This document shows, in pieces, positions 1 through 36,851 of a stretch of 64,000 bases of DNA. The position numbers were made by a program, and so were the translations under genes. The notes below the pieces were generated by a model. It was not told the DNA's origin. It did no database searches and saw nothing but the letters and a program-made list of their open reading frames with translations. Within the stretch, counting starts at the first letter, position 1. Each line of letters opens with the position of its first letter. Source of the DNA: Tribonema minus (taxonomy: Eukaryota > Sar > Xanthophyceae > Tribonematales > Tribonemataceae); assembly GCA_017506865.1 (NCBI GenBank), contig JAFCMP010000082.1, positions 248,001 to 312,000 on the forward strand, written 5' to 3'.

Positions 1-812
1 GCTGGGAAGGCATCATGCACTGCTTCAGTACCTTGCATATGGCACATGCCTTTGTGCGGAACTTTCATGCCACCATATAGGTGATAAGAGAACCACAAAA
101 TTTATGCCAGTACGCATTCAATTGTTGTGGTGCACATGGCAGCGTCATGTGACTGCTGCTGGAGTGCTGTCGATGCAGCGTGGGCGAAATCTGCATGTTG
201 AACAACAACCTCTGCGCAAAATGCAGCTCACACATCTTTGTAAACAAGGACTTGCGGATACGAAACGCTCTCTCACTCACACAGACATGCCGACTTGAGC
301 AACTGTGCTTGCATTTGTTTGATGTAGATGCCGCGCATGGATACGGGCAGATTGTGCTGATCTGTGGCATTATAAAAGCTGTACCAACACAATGGTGCGC
401 TTGCAGATGATATTTCAGAGTACTCGTCAAGATGCCGATGAGGTCTGCTGAGCAAAATCGCGTGGTCAGCGACGGCAAAAATAAGCACACCCTGCATGTG
501 TGTAACAACATAAATAAATCAAAAGAAGCATCATCAAGAGCCGCACAAAGCAATTGTCCGCATTGCGTTACAAAGCCGTGAAACTCTAAACCACACCCTG
601 AAACCCTCACCCTATCCCTACACGTACTGCAGTACATATCATACAGGCACCGGCAATCGACCATCGCTTCAGTCAACGCATCACTGTCAGTGAGTCTAAG
701 CCACAGTCGACCACACTGCAGTGCTTATGGGCCTGCATTACACCCCCTCCGCCATACATGTAAGCACTGTGGCACAACTGTAATGCCTGTCTGCCCAATC
801 AAGAGTGCTCAC
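1..812 (-). other. Intron of the PreP gene, no exon seen
   Basis: This stretch follows the splice donor of the third recognised PreP exon (minus strand, AAG then GTGAGC). The next expected PreP segment, which begins DFYNL in relatives, cannot be found in any frame here. The following exon therefore probably lies off the left edge. Open frames here look like chance. Confidence 0.5.
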
Positions 813-3175
813 CTTCAAGTTCAGGCTGGAGACCGGGTACATGGTGAAGTCGTCGTATGTCAACGCGTTCAGGAATGTCTGCAGGGAGCTCTGCGTGGCT
901 CAAAGCATCAAGCAAGGAGACACAGCATCAGCTGCCATTCCACGTGAGCTGCTTGGTGTTATTGCGGCATCAGCATAAATGCCTAAGATGCTGATGGTGC
1001 CCGGAGCAGCAGTGATGGCAATGCCAATGCACTTCTGGTCGGGGGTCCTTGTGGCATTGCCTGAGGGATCCGACAGGCGCTGATTGGACGAAGCTTTACA
1101 TAGTATGGCCGGGCCCCGGGGTGGTTCCCATATGACCACACCTTTTTGCACCATAGACAAAGATGTCTGCTGCAATGGTGTGGGGCCTGGGTGACAGGCG
1201 CCATGTGTATGAAAAATGGATGTGAGAACCAAGCATCTATACCGGCTATGACATTTCACGTAAACGTCAGTGCAACAGTTGACTCCCCTCGTCCTGATGG
1301 GCAAACTCTTACTGCTTCAGATACACGCCTTGCACATTCGGTGGCCTCTTGTTGCTCCCGGACAGTGGCATGCTGCCTAGAGCCAATGCACGTATACCTA
1401 AATATACAAGTGCACGTATGTTTGAACAAGCCCTGATGGGCGACTCAAACCAGGAAACACCATGCACAAGTTGCTGCCTCACTCCGGGCAGCGACACACA
1501 TGGCGGCGCTGACACGATATTTGTAACCCTCTCCGCCTGCAGCGCTTTCGCCTGCAATGTGAAGTACTTCACAGCGCACAGTAACTGCAGCTATGATTGT
1601 ATGCACCCAGCAGCAGATCTGCAATTATTTGAGCACAGTAGTGGTATGTGATAGGCTGGCTGGCAGCAGTGCCACACACCTTTGGCATCTCAGTCAAGGA
1701 ATACTGCATCACCTGGCGGTGGCAAGCCCCAGTTTTGGTTGGAGATGCCAGTCACTTCCTCACTATTGTCCAACATTTGCAAGTTCAAAACTTTCAAGTT
1801 GCAATGGGACGATCCAAATTTTTTTGAACCAGCTCTTGCTATATTTCAACGGTCTATATGTGGCTGTAATGCTTGACTTTGACCATGTAAGGAACTTTCT
1901 CTCTCTAAGAAGACTTGTGTACTGGCGCAAATCAGGATAGCATCGCTGTGCCGCATCATCAGGCAGACAGCCAATGCGAGTACACAACGGTGCGACCACG
2001 CCCACCTTCAGCATTTCCGCAAAGGGATCCTTCAGGGGGTACTTGGTGCTGCCGCTCAGTGTGGCGTGCTCAAAGACGTGCGGCGCACCGGCATCATTCT
2101 CAGGAGGGGTTCGGAACCCCACGCCAAAGAGCTGCAAGGGTCCAAAGAAGCACCAACCGACAGCAGCGTTGACACGTATAAAAGCACCTGTGCTTGCGAA
2201 GCTACACACGGTGGTGCAAAAGCAAGCATCATGACGCAGGCGGGCAACAAGAGCTGTGTGGCATGCCGGCGACGTGCTCTGGTGTGCTCAAACACCACGC
2301 TCGGAACACCATGCTAAAGAAATGCAAAAGCACAAGCAGCAGCAACCAGGGCTGCAGCAGCATTGTTGCGGCGCTTCCACGTACGGAGTTATCATCTCTG
2401 TGCAGAGGTGTGCATACCCAAGGCCTCTGCAGACCAGGCGTGGGAGATGACAGAAGTATCAAACACGCCACAAGGGCGGCTGTTTGTCTGAGTAGCGAGA
2501 GCGGCAGACTCTGAGGTCTACACACCAAGGATCATGGTCTGTCAAATCAGACCAGGCGCAGGAGATCTTATCACAAGTAGTGGTTCCACGCAGCAAGAAC
2601 TATAACAGTACCAAAAAGCTGAGCAGGAGGCCAGTTGCTTTCAAACTTCAAGTGTGAGGAATGCCTGTGCACCAATCAATCATCATTGCCTGTTTATTCA
2701 AGTTGATCGGGCGCACCGAGATGTCAAAAGCATCAAAAACTCCACAAGAAAGGCCAATTGCCTCTCAGTGAGATGGGCAGAGCTCTAGGTCTATACACAG
2801 GCGCGCCAAATACCATGAAACAAGCAACTTGTTGAAAGACCAGGAGGCTAGTTGTCTCCATCAGTGGTTGAGATCAGCAGATCTCTGCGCCGGGTGGCAC
2901 CGAACATCAAGGCCTAATCAGAATGCACACACCTTGTTGTCGTCATCAGCGACCACGCTGAGCACCTCGGCACCGCTCTTTATGTGCATATACAGTGCCG
3001 TCTTCAAACCAAACTCCTTTATGATGTCCTCGTGGAGCAGCTCATACTTGGGGTGAGTGGGCGCCGTCGCAGAACCGGCCGCGGCGTGTTGGCTCAGTAG
3101 CACAGCGCTGAGTAGTGCTGCGAGCTGCCCGACGTGCAGCAGAGCCCTGAGGCTGCCACGGTTACGCATCTGCAT
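813..3175 (-). CDS. PREP: Presequence protease PreP (M16C metallopeptidase), 5' part
   Basis: PreP enzymes are zinc peptidases that degrade cleaved targeting peptides inside mitochondria and plastids. Three exons join in phase 0: 2933-3175, 2006-2131 and 813-890 (149 residues). Exon 1 holds a basic then hydrophobic leader (about residues 1-34) and the family start KYELLHEDIIKEFGLKTALY followed by HIKSGAEVLSV. Exon 2 begins LFGVGFRTPPENDAG and carries the inverted zinc site HVFEH (His99, Glu102, His103), then LSGSTKYPLKDPFAEMLK. Exon 3 reads SLQTFLNALTYDDFTMYPVS. Donors are GTGTGT, GTGGGC and GTGAGC; acceptors are TTGCAG and ACGCAG. The start is the first Met before the leader; a second Met lies two codons later. 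The leader resembles a signal peptide or the first part of a bipartite plastid presequence, but a mitochondrial presequence is not excluded. The gene continues beyond the left edge. Confidence 0.9.
2281..2330 (-). repeat. Degenerate partial copy of PreP exon 2 start, in intron 1
   Basis: The plus-strand text around 2300-2330 (TCGGAACACCATGCTAAAGA) matches the exon 2 edge at 2111-2140 (TCGGAACCCCACGCCAAAGA) with scattered substitutions. It sits upstream of exon 2 in transcript order. This is the acceptor-side form of the partial exon duplication seen more strongly in the ACAP gene. Confidence 0.5.
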
Positions 3176-4784
3176 AGCTGTCCTTGGCGCCAGCCTGAGA
3201 CCGCGGCGTCAAAACAGCGGAATGTCCACAAGTGTCTGTTACAGCACCAAGTGCAGCATTTACTGACAGTGCAGTCGGACACCTTGATGGTAGCCGAGGC
3301 ATACAGATGAAGCTGACAGCCTGAGTGTGCCCTTAATTTGAAAGCTCTAGTAATTTGATAATACCTCGAAGTACTATAAAACCACTTCTAAGTTGTCCAG
3401 GAGACCTAGAAGATATCGTCATATAGGTATCTGCCATGATTGGGCATCAACCAGTGGGCCAATTGTACTAGTAGATGAGGCACATGAGCATACACACATG
3501 ACGGACTTGCGCCTCAATAGTTCACAACAGTTACAGTACAGTACTGTACGTTTCATCAAGCATTTGAGTGCAAAGTTGAATGCGCCGTTCTTGAAGCAGC
3601 CATGGTTATAAGTTGGTGGCTCAGCAGCGCAGCCCGTTGCGTTTTCTACACCAGCGCCTTGCCGCGGCCACGCATGCCCATGGCTGGCGACACACGAGTT
3701 TTGCATTTCAGATTGTTCAAACAGTATACTCGTGTATATACTAAGGTTTTGTAACATGGATGTTGCGCAGCTCACTGATTGTAGTACCCAGACCGATGCA
3801 CGTATGCATATACAATCTAGCAGGACTGGCGGTGCGGGAAACACAGCAGCGCCTTGCCGTACACCTGCAGCACTGTGCATCTGCATGACCGTCCCTGGTG
3901 CCAGGCCGTGATGTCATACATACATGCCGCGACATGACAGTGGCTCTTGACGCTGGGCAGCGGCGAGGCTTTGAACTGCTTGGGACAGCCTCAGAGTATG
4001 AGTCACTGCACCTGCCTCCCTTCACCTAGCGCAACGCCTAGCGCAACGCAGACATCAGCGCCTTCAAAGCACCCAGGCCGACGACATGGTGGTACACCTG
4101 ATGGCGGTCACTACCGCAGCGTTGAGCTGCAGGGCTGGCTGCGTAGGGGTGTGCTCAGGCTGGCGCACAAAACATGGAGTACTGTGGTCAAAAAGAAAGT
4201 CTTACGTAATTTACATTGTCTTGGTATTTGAAAGCAAGAAGCAGCACTACTCGTACAACTTTGAAAGGGCAAGAGAGAATGGGGGAGGTAATGCCATCAA
4301 TGAGGTAAATTAAAATGCAGCTGAGCAATGACGTAAAAAGATGGACCTCAGTTACTTTATCGTACACCCCTTTCACCTGACAACGCTGTGCCGGTATGCA
4401 TAAAGCCCGGTTGCTAATGGCCCAGCCTGGCCCAGGCTGAGGCCGCCCCGAGTCTCTATGGTGCTCAATGACATGGCATTGAGGCTAGCAGCTGCTACGC
4501 GGAAGAGTCAGTGATCTCTACAGAATCAAATTATAATGTCCAGCACCTGCCAGTGACACATGGTCCATCTCAGGTAAATGCTAGCGAGGCTGCTACTCGT
4601 ATCATAAAGAGGACTCCGAGATCCAGATTTCCACACCTTCGACGATGGTCCGCCGTGACGGAGTCCAGCAGCACGACGACCAATCTGACCAAAGTGTGAT
4701 GACGGAATCATAAGTACAACGGACTCTAAGACTTAGACTGAAGCTGGTGTGGCCGTGGGGGCGACTGTCACAGTGCTGACAACG

Positions 4785-4900
4785 GCAACAGTACTAGTAG
4801 TCTTCAAGATAGTCTAAGACTACTACTAGTAGTACTGTAGTACTACTAGTAGTACTGAGGCTCAACCTGGCAGTACTACAATACTACTAGTATCCACTGG
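4785..4900. repeat. Cluster of ACTAGT-centred palindromic words
   Basis: The words GTACTAGTAGT, ACTACTAGTAGTACT (twice) and ACTACTAGTATCC occur within about 110 bp. Each is centred on the palindrome ACTAGT with TAC/GTA extensions, so single strands could fold. The same word recurs alone near 5087, 5942, 6868, 8501, 38503, 48787, 50470, 52130, 52491, 56280 and 61115. Confidence 0.7.
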
Positions 4901-5589
4901 CAGCAGCTGCTGCAGCAGTTGACGGAGTCGTGCACACGACGGAGATGAGACTCCAACAGGAACAGACTGTTGACAGCCTCTCAGGTTATTGACAAGTTAA
5001 CTTGAAGTTATTGTGGTAAAACATATTAGGAGCACCCACACGCACTGCAGTGGCACGCGTACGCACGCAAACTTGAAGGCGGTGGTATGTCTACTAGTAA
5101 AGACCGCCACGGTGTGACTGCACTGCCCCGGAGCAGCCCGCGCTGCAACGTTAACAATATTGCTGCAATGATTATTACTCAAATTTACTTCAAGAAGTAG
5201 CTTATTTTCAGTTCTGAATCGGCAGAACCTCAATTTAACGGAGCTGGCGGCAGATGTGCGTAATAGCCGTCAAGCAGACGACGGATTCCGAAGTGCCGCA
5301 TCCTGAGGCTTGTGCGACTGTGTTAGTCAGTCGTGCAGACGACATCAATGATCGCGGCACTTTATGCGACAGGGTGTGTGTCACGATTGAGCTTAAAGTT
5401 TCATCAGTGACAGACTGCCAGTGTCAGTGAGTGTGCTGTCACAATGGACTCCTGTCACAACTCCAGGCCTTGATTGGCGTGAAAACGACCCGGATGCTAA
5501 AAAGCGACGCCAAGGCAAAGTAGCCTTCCTTGTGCCATAGGACATTGTGAACTGCACCATTGCATTCACAGGAAACGCGCGATTCCAAT

Positions 5590-5830
5590 GACCTACTTCA
5601 AGTTCAAATTGAAGTTGGTCGTCAGGACTTAGGTAACTTCAACACCCCAACTTCAACCGATGCTCATAATTCCAACTTCAATTATGTATTGAACTTCAAC
5701 CCCGTTTTGCACATTTGAAACTTCAACATCAATATGCTCTACCTCAGCAAGCCGACCACCACAGTCAGAAGTTATGGTAACTTCAACATCATAGAGATAC
5801 TTCAACTGCGTTGTTTGGGCTGATCATTAT
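5590..5830. repeat. Dense run of AACTTCAA / TTGAAGTT words
   Basis: Near-identical words (ACTTCAAGTTCAAATTGAAG, GTAACTTCAACA, CCAACTTCAACC, TTCCAACTTCAATT, TTGAACTTCAACC) recur about every 20-40 bp. The word is also unusually frequent in introns of the ACAP and GH26 genes. No coding frame follows it here. Confidence 0.6.
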
Positions 5831-7194
5831 TGTTGGCTGCAAACCCAAGTCGCTTTCTAGCATCCAGCATCGCTTTCATGCCAATTGAGGCCTCTCCGTC
5901 ACTCAGGTAACCGTTGCTCCGTCGTCTAAAGTGTGGAGATTTCTACTAGTAGTACTGTAACAGATGCATTGCTGCTGCAGTCACTCAGTGGTGCCTGCAG
6001 TGCTGCCAGTGCCACAGTGCTACTGTACTTCTCAGTGACAGCAGCTGCTGCTGCAGATTCAATCAAGTTGTGAACCTTTGACTGGCAGTCCCGGCGGGCA
6101 GTGCCACTTAGTCTAGCATAGTATGAGGTACTGTACTACGGGCTGCTGCAGTTATTAAATCCTTTATCATAATGGAGCTGACTGACACTCAGTCTGGCAG
6201 TCACTGTGTTCGGAACCTCAGGAGGCTCGAGCGATGATCGATCACAACTTGTTGAACCTGCCAGTGACAGCACTGTCACACAGTGCAGGTATGCATATGC
6301 AGACAGTCAGCTTGAGCTTCATCACAGAGCAGGCGCCCACATGCCGTCACTGTCATTGCAGTGCACTAATGCACTGCAGTCACTCACAGTGTTGTGCGCT
6401 CAGGCTGGCAGTGCCTCTGAGTCAGATCTGACAGACTCTGACTCAGAGTCTGTCGAGCTGCTGTCAAAGTGGCACCAAGTGCAGTCAGGGCATGCAACAC
6501 ACTGGCAGAACTGGGCGCCGGGTGGCTTGTTGTGTGACGGGGTACTCGTATACGTGGTACCACTATCCATCCAGCTTTAACTTCAAGTTCAACTTGACGT
6601 TCCTTCAAGGTTGGTGCTCTAATTCCTATTAGTAGTAATAGTTATCGTGATTGATTGATCACTGACAGTGATTTCCCAGGACGTGAAAGACTACATATAG
6701 ACCTACCTAGTATACTAGGTCCTTGTGGTGCTGCCTCACTTATCTTACAACGCATTACTAACATCCATCATGATATTATTTTGCGACACATCATCAGAGC
6801 AGGATTTAGCGGAGGCCTGCAGTAATGGTTGTGCTCGCAGGCCATCGAGATCACGCTTCGCCCACAACTAGTATATACTGTAACAGTCACCCATCATATT
6901 GTTACATCACTGTAATGAAAGACCGATTCAACTTAACTGATTCATCCCGATGCGTGCTCTGTCCTGCTGCCTGCTTTTACTTATAGATGTAGTCAAAAAG
7001 TTGCGGCTGCTCTCCCTGCGCTGTGTGTAATTTTTCCACTCTTACCTGCTCTGCCGCAAGGGTGCCTGCTGTCGCTCTCCCCGCAAGTTGCTGCCCTCAG
7101 CGTGCTGCAAGCTTTTTGAAGGTACATCAGAAAATACGAAGAGTCCAGAAATTTTTTTCTCGGGTGAGCTGGCGACTGTTCGCGAAGAGCCCGG

Positions 7195-7300
7195 TGTTCC
7201 CTAACCCTAACCCTGCTAAATCCCATCCCATCCCACATGCCATCCCCATGCCATGCCATCCCATCCCATCCCCCCATCCCGTACATTCTCCTCCCATCAC
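7195..7300. repeat. Telomere-like CCCTAA block followed by CCATC/CATGC simple repeat
   Basis: CCCTAACCCTAACCCTG at about 7199 runs into a degenerate pentamer tract of CCATC, CCATG and CATGC units through about 7285. Both strands stay open across it only because the repeat contains few stops, so overlapping frames are not taken as genes. Confidence 0.75.
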
Positions 7301-8708
7301 ACCCTCCCACATATGTCACGTCACTGTGGCATTCGTTCGATGCACAAGCGCATGCTGCAGCCGCTTGCGAGGTGTCCGGAGTCCGCTCCGACGGCGTGCT
7401 TACGGAGCGCACCAGGCGCTGCCCGAGGCGGCGCTCGCGCCCTACATCGACGTGCCACAGTGATCCGAGTCGCGGGGTGCCGCAGTGCGCGGTGCGCGGC
7501 GCCGCGGGCGGCACTGTGACGCAGCGCTGTGGGATAAAAACGCGCACTGCATGCGCTGCGTGCACTGCTGCATTTGTCACCTGGGACTCCCCCCTACATA
7601 CCCCCCTATAGGGTCAAATAGGGGGAAGGGGAGGGGCCCAGGGGACAACTGCTGCATAAATACCTCAGCGGCGCTGTCGTCAAGGATAACCTCATGGTGC
7701 TGCCTGCGGATGTGATGCCGGTGCTTGTGGGCGCTGCTGATTCGGAATCAGATGCGGCACCCTGAGGCTCGGCCGGGCAGCCCTGTCAACGAGGACCTCA
7801 AAGTCATATTTCGCCCGCGATTACGATGCCCAGCGCTTGCGGGCTGCAGCGCTCAAGCTTTCCAGTAGTCATACGTGCATACCTCAGATGTGTGAACACT
7901 ACACAAAATGGCTTTATTCAATTATTCTGCTTGAGGGGCGGCACACCTATGACATGTGCAACATACGCTGCATGCTCTACAACATCAGCGATAATGGTTA
8001 CAACTGCATGCCGCTTCCCACGTGTATGCAGCATTCACACCGTGACGGTGTATATGCGCACACATACATGCAAGCAGGCATCAGCACACGATGCGGACAG
8101 GTGGGGGTATGCAATTGCTTAAGCGGCTACGCTCAGTCATAGCAGCACAAACTTGAAGCACAAAGGCATGAGCTCGCTGTGGGCTTATCAATTGCCCAAT
8201 CATCAAGGCTGGGTTGAACGTATTGATTGTCATGGTAGCATACCTGAATGTGCACTGCTTGCTCACGGTCTGTTGGGCGCAGCGAGGGGGGTTCCGGGCC
8301 ATGCAATGGCGTGGACTGGCATGGTGGCGACACTGTATGCATGCATGGAGTATCCACATGGCGTGGTGGCGGCACCTGCTGCACTGTTGCATCTCGATGA
8401 ATATGAGGCCATGATGCGAGATGGGCCACGCTTGGAAGTCCAATCTTATGATGCATACATGTGAGAAGTGGCATGCTGCTGTGAGATCAGCGCATCAACT
8501 ACTAGTAGTACCTGCCACCATGGTGCAGAACAAGCATTGAGCCTCTTTGACTGTGTATGACGCAGCCATCTACAGGGCCTATCTTGCACAGCGCGGCACT
8601 GCATGCACACGGTATATGGAGATCCTCGAATGACGAGATGCTTCCGAATTCTGTGTTTGTACACCGTGTGACATCAGCTGCAGAAAGGTGGCCACTAGCT
8701 GCCCCACC

Positions 8709-9621
8709 TCACATGTCGGACAGAATAGACAGTTGTGTAACCACCTGATGTCCCTTGAACGTGCCAGCAGTCACGCGGACAGCGTAGATCCTGCCCACTG
8801 AAGGGGGGCCCCAACAGAAGCTGCTGCCGCCGCTGCCCCCCCGCCGCTTTGTGATGATGACTCCATCCTTGTCCCGGGTACCAAAGTAGAGGCTGTCGAT
8901 AACTGAACCCGCTGTACCGTCGATTGACTCAATCACGCCGCTTGTGGTGAAGTCCTGATGGTCGCCGCCGATGCCGCCATAGACACAGGTGCCCAGAATA
9001 ATTGCGTCAACATACCCTCCCGACCTGAGACCGAAGTGCATGCGCGGCTCCAGACAGTGCCAGTCGTACTCTGTGCCACCAACGCTGGCGCTGCCCATGC
9101 TGTGCTCTGCCAGCCCAGGGCTGGTATAGAAGACTAGCTTCGTTTCATCCTCGATCTGCCGCTGGGTCATGACGCGCGCACCATCGCAGTAGTCGCTGAT
9201 GTTCCATGTACCGTAGTACCAAGCAGAACCTCCCACAATTGATCGAAGGTGCCGCCTTGGGATGCGATCAGTGAGATCACTTGTTCCCGATCCAGCTTAC
9301 GCACTGTCGTGGTGATGGGCACGTGAAGGCAGCAAGGGTCCCCCAGTGCTGAGCCCTCTTCCCCTTGGCGACGCTGATCTTCTTGGTCTCCACGATGGTC
9401 ACCGCAGCCAGGACTTGACCTTCCTGGACCGTGTAGCTAGAGGCGTCCGTCAACACAGGCGCCTGGGCAGGCATGCTTGCCTGGCAGTCGAAGAAAGCTT
9501 TCGCCATGATCGGCGTCATCTTGCCGTTCCAGTTGGGATGGGATATCGAGGCCGCGTCGCTAGTGTTGACCGTGACCGTCCCAGCGCCGTCGTGCAACAG
9601 CTGGGTGTGATAGTACTTCAT
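8709..9621 (-). CDS. Protein with jacalin-like lectin domain (gene model incomplete)
   Basis: Two minus-strand frames look coding. The first (9277-9621) starts MKYYHTQLLHDGAGTV after an in-frame stop and runs to a possible donor near 9306 (CA, then GTGCGTAAG). The second (8709-9236) has alternating Gly-rich and beta-strand segments: HFGLRSGGYVDAIILG, VYGGIGGDHQDF, SVIDSLYFGT, RRGGSGGSSF and GRIYAVRVTAGTF, ending at a stop. The order 'RSGxYVDAI ... GGxGG ... I..I.V..G' fits the jacalin fold, whose members bind sugars. The frames differ, so I infer a short intron between them; the acceptor is not certain. No signal peptide is visible, and an upstream first exon may be missing. A two-gene or decayed-gene reading is possible. 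Confidence 0.55.
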
Positions 9622-11522
9622 GGTGCGGATACGGTGGTGCTATAGGTATCGTGATGTGTCCGCGTGTCCTGAGTCGTATCCTGTCGGTGACAGGTCAAAA
9701 CTCAAACTCAACTGCAACGCCTTTGGTCCCCTGACCAAGGGAGCGCGGTCCACACTGTGAGGTGTCCCACATGACCCAATGGTCGCCGCCCGAGTCCGGA
9801 CAATAAGGAAAGTGTACGAACCACATTTTAAGTTAATGCGGTCCTGGCGCACAGCTCGCACAGAGTCAGAGGCAAGGCCCGCAGCCCAAAAACTAAGAAG
9901 GGGCAAGGGTCGAGGCAGCTGAGTTGTGCTGCAGCATTGTGACTGCGAAGCGTACGACACTCCGCTTTGTTGGCAGTCCGCTTACTCTTTGACACTCTTT
10001 GGCGTGGAGCGACTACATTGGCGTGACCTGAAAAGTGCGCATTAGCCATGGCGCACATATATATATCCATAGCACACTGCATGTCCGCAAGGTGTCAAGA
10101 TCCCATGACATTTCAATGAGCGTGGGACTCTGTTACGACACAGTGTAGACTCTGGTCTGGAGTATCTTGGCATCAATCGGTGGGCACGAAGAACGACAAG
10201 CACACTGTTGAGATTCCTGTGCAGTATGACTGTATTTGACATTGTATGCCCATCGAGGCTAACACACAGGCCGCACAAGAGCCAATAACCGATGGGCGCT
10301 TCTGTGCTGCTGGCGGTGCTGTCGCGGCGGCACAATTGTAAGTAAAGAGATACATCCATGAAAACGCTGGCCGTGTGCCGCATTAGTAGGGACCATCGCA
10401 CATGCTGGCTTCGTAGAGGTGCAGTGATTGGCTCTGCTAACACCAGCATGGTGCCTGGCGTTGATAGTGGTCATTGCGGCACTGCCTGCAACTATACGTG
10501 CCTGGCATTATCAGAAAATTTTGCACCGCCAATCCAGTGCTGCCGGAGGCAGTCCCTGGCATGGCTTGCCTTGCCGTTTTTAAAATGTTGAGTTGACGTT
10601 GTTCAGACATGAAATTGCCGGTGGCATCACGTTGGCACCCTCACGCTGCACTCAAGACGCCCCTGAAAGCCTCGCCAGTTTGACATCTGCAGGTGCACAT
10701 CGTGATGATCATACGATGCACATGCAGTCGTCTCGGCGCTTGTGCTGTGACGCGCAATGCAAAGCCGCCGCTGGCGCACCAAAGACACCACGTCAAGACA
10801 ACAACAGCAGGGCAAAGAATACTTGAACAATATTTAGAATTAATGACAGCACAACACTGCATTACAGACATGCACAAACAAGCTGCCATACCGGAAGCAG
10901 TCGAAGAGGCCAATCGCAAGGACGGGGAGGCATGTCAGAAGAAGCCCTGGGCGGGCTCTTACGGCCACACCCTTGATCCCCCCTCCCCCTCCCTTCCCTG
11001 GGCCATTACGGCGCCGACATGCGCCCTATCGTTTCCTGCCCACTGCAGACCTAGAATCTGACCACAAAGAAGTAAAACGGTCCTTCCGCAAGGGAAGGCG
11101 TCGCTCGGCCCGCGTGCGGCGCGTCGGCCCCCCACGTCATCGGTGGGTGGGCATGTATGCTGTTTAGTGGAGAGAGCGCGTGGCCCCGAGTGAGCCGCGC
11201 AGTTGCGCTGCGGAGCACCGTCGCCAGACAGTGGCGGCGGCGGTCGATGGCGGAGGCAACAGCACACAGTGGGAGCAGTGGCGGCGGCGGCGGCGGTGAC
11301 TAGAGAGAAACAGCGACGCACGTGGCGGCAGCAGCAGCGCATGGACCCATCGCCAACACCGCCGACACTGCTGCCAGTGACGGCGGCGGCGGCAGTGTCG
11401 GCAGCGAGAGCAGCCTGTACTTAGGCACACTCCGCCTGCCCGAGCCGCCGTCACTGGCGAAGACGCAATGGCAGCGGCAGCACCAGAGGCAGCAGTGCTC
11501 GGCAGCCGTGCATACGCCCCCA
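9622..11522. other. Intergenic stretch between jacalin-like gene and ACAP 3' end
   Basis: This should hold the jacalin-like gene's 5' region and the ACAP 3' untranslated region. Open frames of 60-135 codons occur on the minus strand (for example 10042-10449), but none has a domain or splice context I recognise. From 11.1 kb the DNA becomes rich in GGC/GCC trinucleotides as the last ACAP exon is approached. Confidence 0.5.
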
Positions 11523-35182
<23,660 letters not shown>

Positions 35183-36851
35183 CCCAGTATTGGCAACTGG
35201 CAACGGCTGCTGTCACGCCACGTTGCACACTTCGAATACAGAGCGCCCTGCACAACGAGCAAACATCGTGCGCTTGGCCCACCAGAAAGCTCCAGTATTG
35301 CAAGTGCCCCCCCCCCCCCCCTCACTCCGCCCCCGGGTCTCTCCCGGTGCGCGCGGGCTATGCACGCACAATCGGCGCAGCATGGCTGGCTGAGCGTTGC
35401 TGTCAGTGTGTGTGTGCGCATGCGTGGCAGTCGAGCGTCAACATTAGCTGCCATGCCATCAGGCCGCAATTCACACGCGTGCAGCGTGTTGGCCATGCAT
35501 GATTCACCCGCGCTCGCCGCGAATGCTGTCACAAGTAGTGCGCTTGCAACACCCACTTGATGCCAGTGGCGTGGTATGGTGGCAGCGACTGTTGTAGCGG
35601 CGAGACGCGCAAGGGCGTGCTGGTCGCTTTTGTTGCCCCTCAATGGGTATCATTGTTCGCCTCGAATCACTGCGAGCAGGCGGTAGCAAGATCGAGGGCA
35701 CACGCCGAATGACGTCGCGACACCGGGTTACAGTTGACTCAGTGGAATACTACATATGCAATGTGCTGCTGAAGTGCGCAGCATGCACGCATTGAAACTT
35801 GCGCGTACCGTCAAGTTGAAGTGGCGTGCGCAGGCGTATTTTCAGCCTGACATTGATTGCTGCATGCACCAGAACTTCGATGAAAACACTGAATCATGCC
35901 GTGGAAGGTGCAATATGACCGCACCGGGAACGGCTGGTAGTAGTGGGCAGTCTGTGGCCTGGTCCCACAGCTCATTATCAGCATCTAGTGGCAAACTGCT
36001 GCACAGTAGCTGTCGCGGCCGGGGCCGCCTTGCACACTCTGATCAAGCATGTGCAAGGTGAAGCTTTTGTGCCGCAGTGTTTACCACAATGTCGCATGTA
36101 AGGTCGTATGGCATGGCAGCGCCGACGGGCGCGCACACGCAGCATGAGCTGCTGTGAGACCGTCGGAATCGGGCAATGCCGCAGCCACTCAGCCCGGCTG
36201 TGGGGCGGCGGTGACGGCGCTGCTGTCCAGGCTGCTGGTGGCGCAATGGCAATTGTGTGATAAGGTTGTCCGAGTTGTGAGGCGCGCTAATGTTGAGTCC
36301 CGTGAGCGGGGCCAGTGGTGGCGCATTGCTGCGCAATGCCACGCTAGTGATGTACTTGAAAAGGCGCAATCGCCAGGAAGCAACCATGCTTTTACATGCG
36401 GCACCTCTCCGAGCAGACCGCGCTGCTTGTGCTTCTTGGTATACCGGCGCAACGTAATAGGACTGGTTTTGCGCAGGAGGTGTAGAGCGACGATTTCTGC
36501 CTCGGCCAGGAACTTCAAGTTCAACAACTTTGCAAAATCACAGCAGCACGCGCCGCGCCTTGCGCGATTGGGCACGTGTAATGCCATGTTGGCCATGGAG
36601 AGGACAGTGGACACCAGGCGACAGCCCGGGAATGTCACGTCACCGGAAATGTTGCCGTCGCCAGAGGTTGCCGAATAGCAAGAGCAGCCGCGAAACACCG
36701 TGAAATCGTTCGCATCAACCGCTGTCAATGTTGCCGTCTGAGAGCGAGCGAAGGCTACAGGTAGGAGCAGCTCTCATGAGCCGAGCAATGTATGCATGTG
36801 CTCACAACCTGCAGCCTGCACCTCGCGCAAGCAGGGTGAAACGTGGTCGCC
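35183..36851. promoter_or_regulatory. Divergent intergenic region between ACAP and GH26 genes
   Basis: The two genes start on opposite strands about 1.7 kb apart, so this region should contain both promoters. No TATA box was located with confidence. It holds a C10 homopolymer (about 35309) and an open minus frame at 36189-36728 (179 codons, MTAVDANDFTVFRGCSCYS). That frame has no recognised domain and could be a small gene or chance. Confidence 0.4.

Larger units (their letters stand above)
3176..8708. other. Intergenic region without a supported gene
   Basis: No open frame here shows a recognisable domain or splice-consistent coding. The first few hundred bases upstream of 3175 should contain the PreP promoter, but no clear TATA box was found. 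From about 4.4 to 7.0 kb the DNA is AT-richer and built of recurring words: ACTACTAGTAGT, CAGTGACTG or CTGACAG, and AACTTCAA or TTGAAGTT. From 7.0 to 8.7 kb composition returns to GC-rich. Short frames in 7.8-8.7 kb were not convincing. Confidence 0.6.

Noticed and set aside
7127-7580. Frames with GMGWHGMG or HPIPH repeats
   Set aside because: Translation of the CCATC/CATGC simple repeat in both directions.
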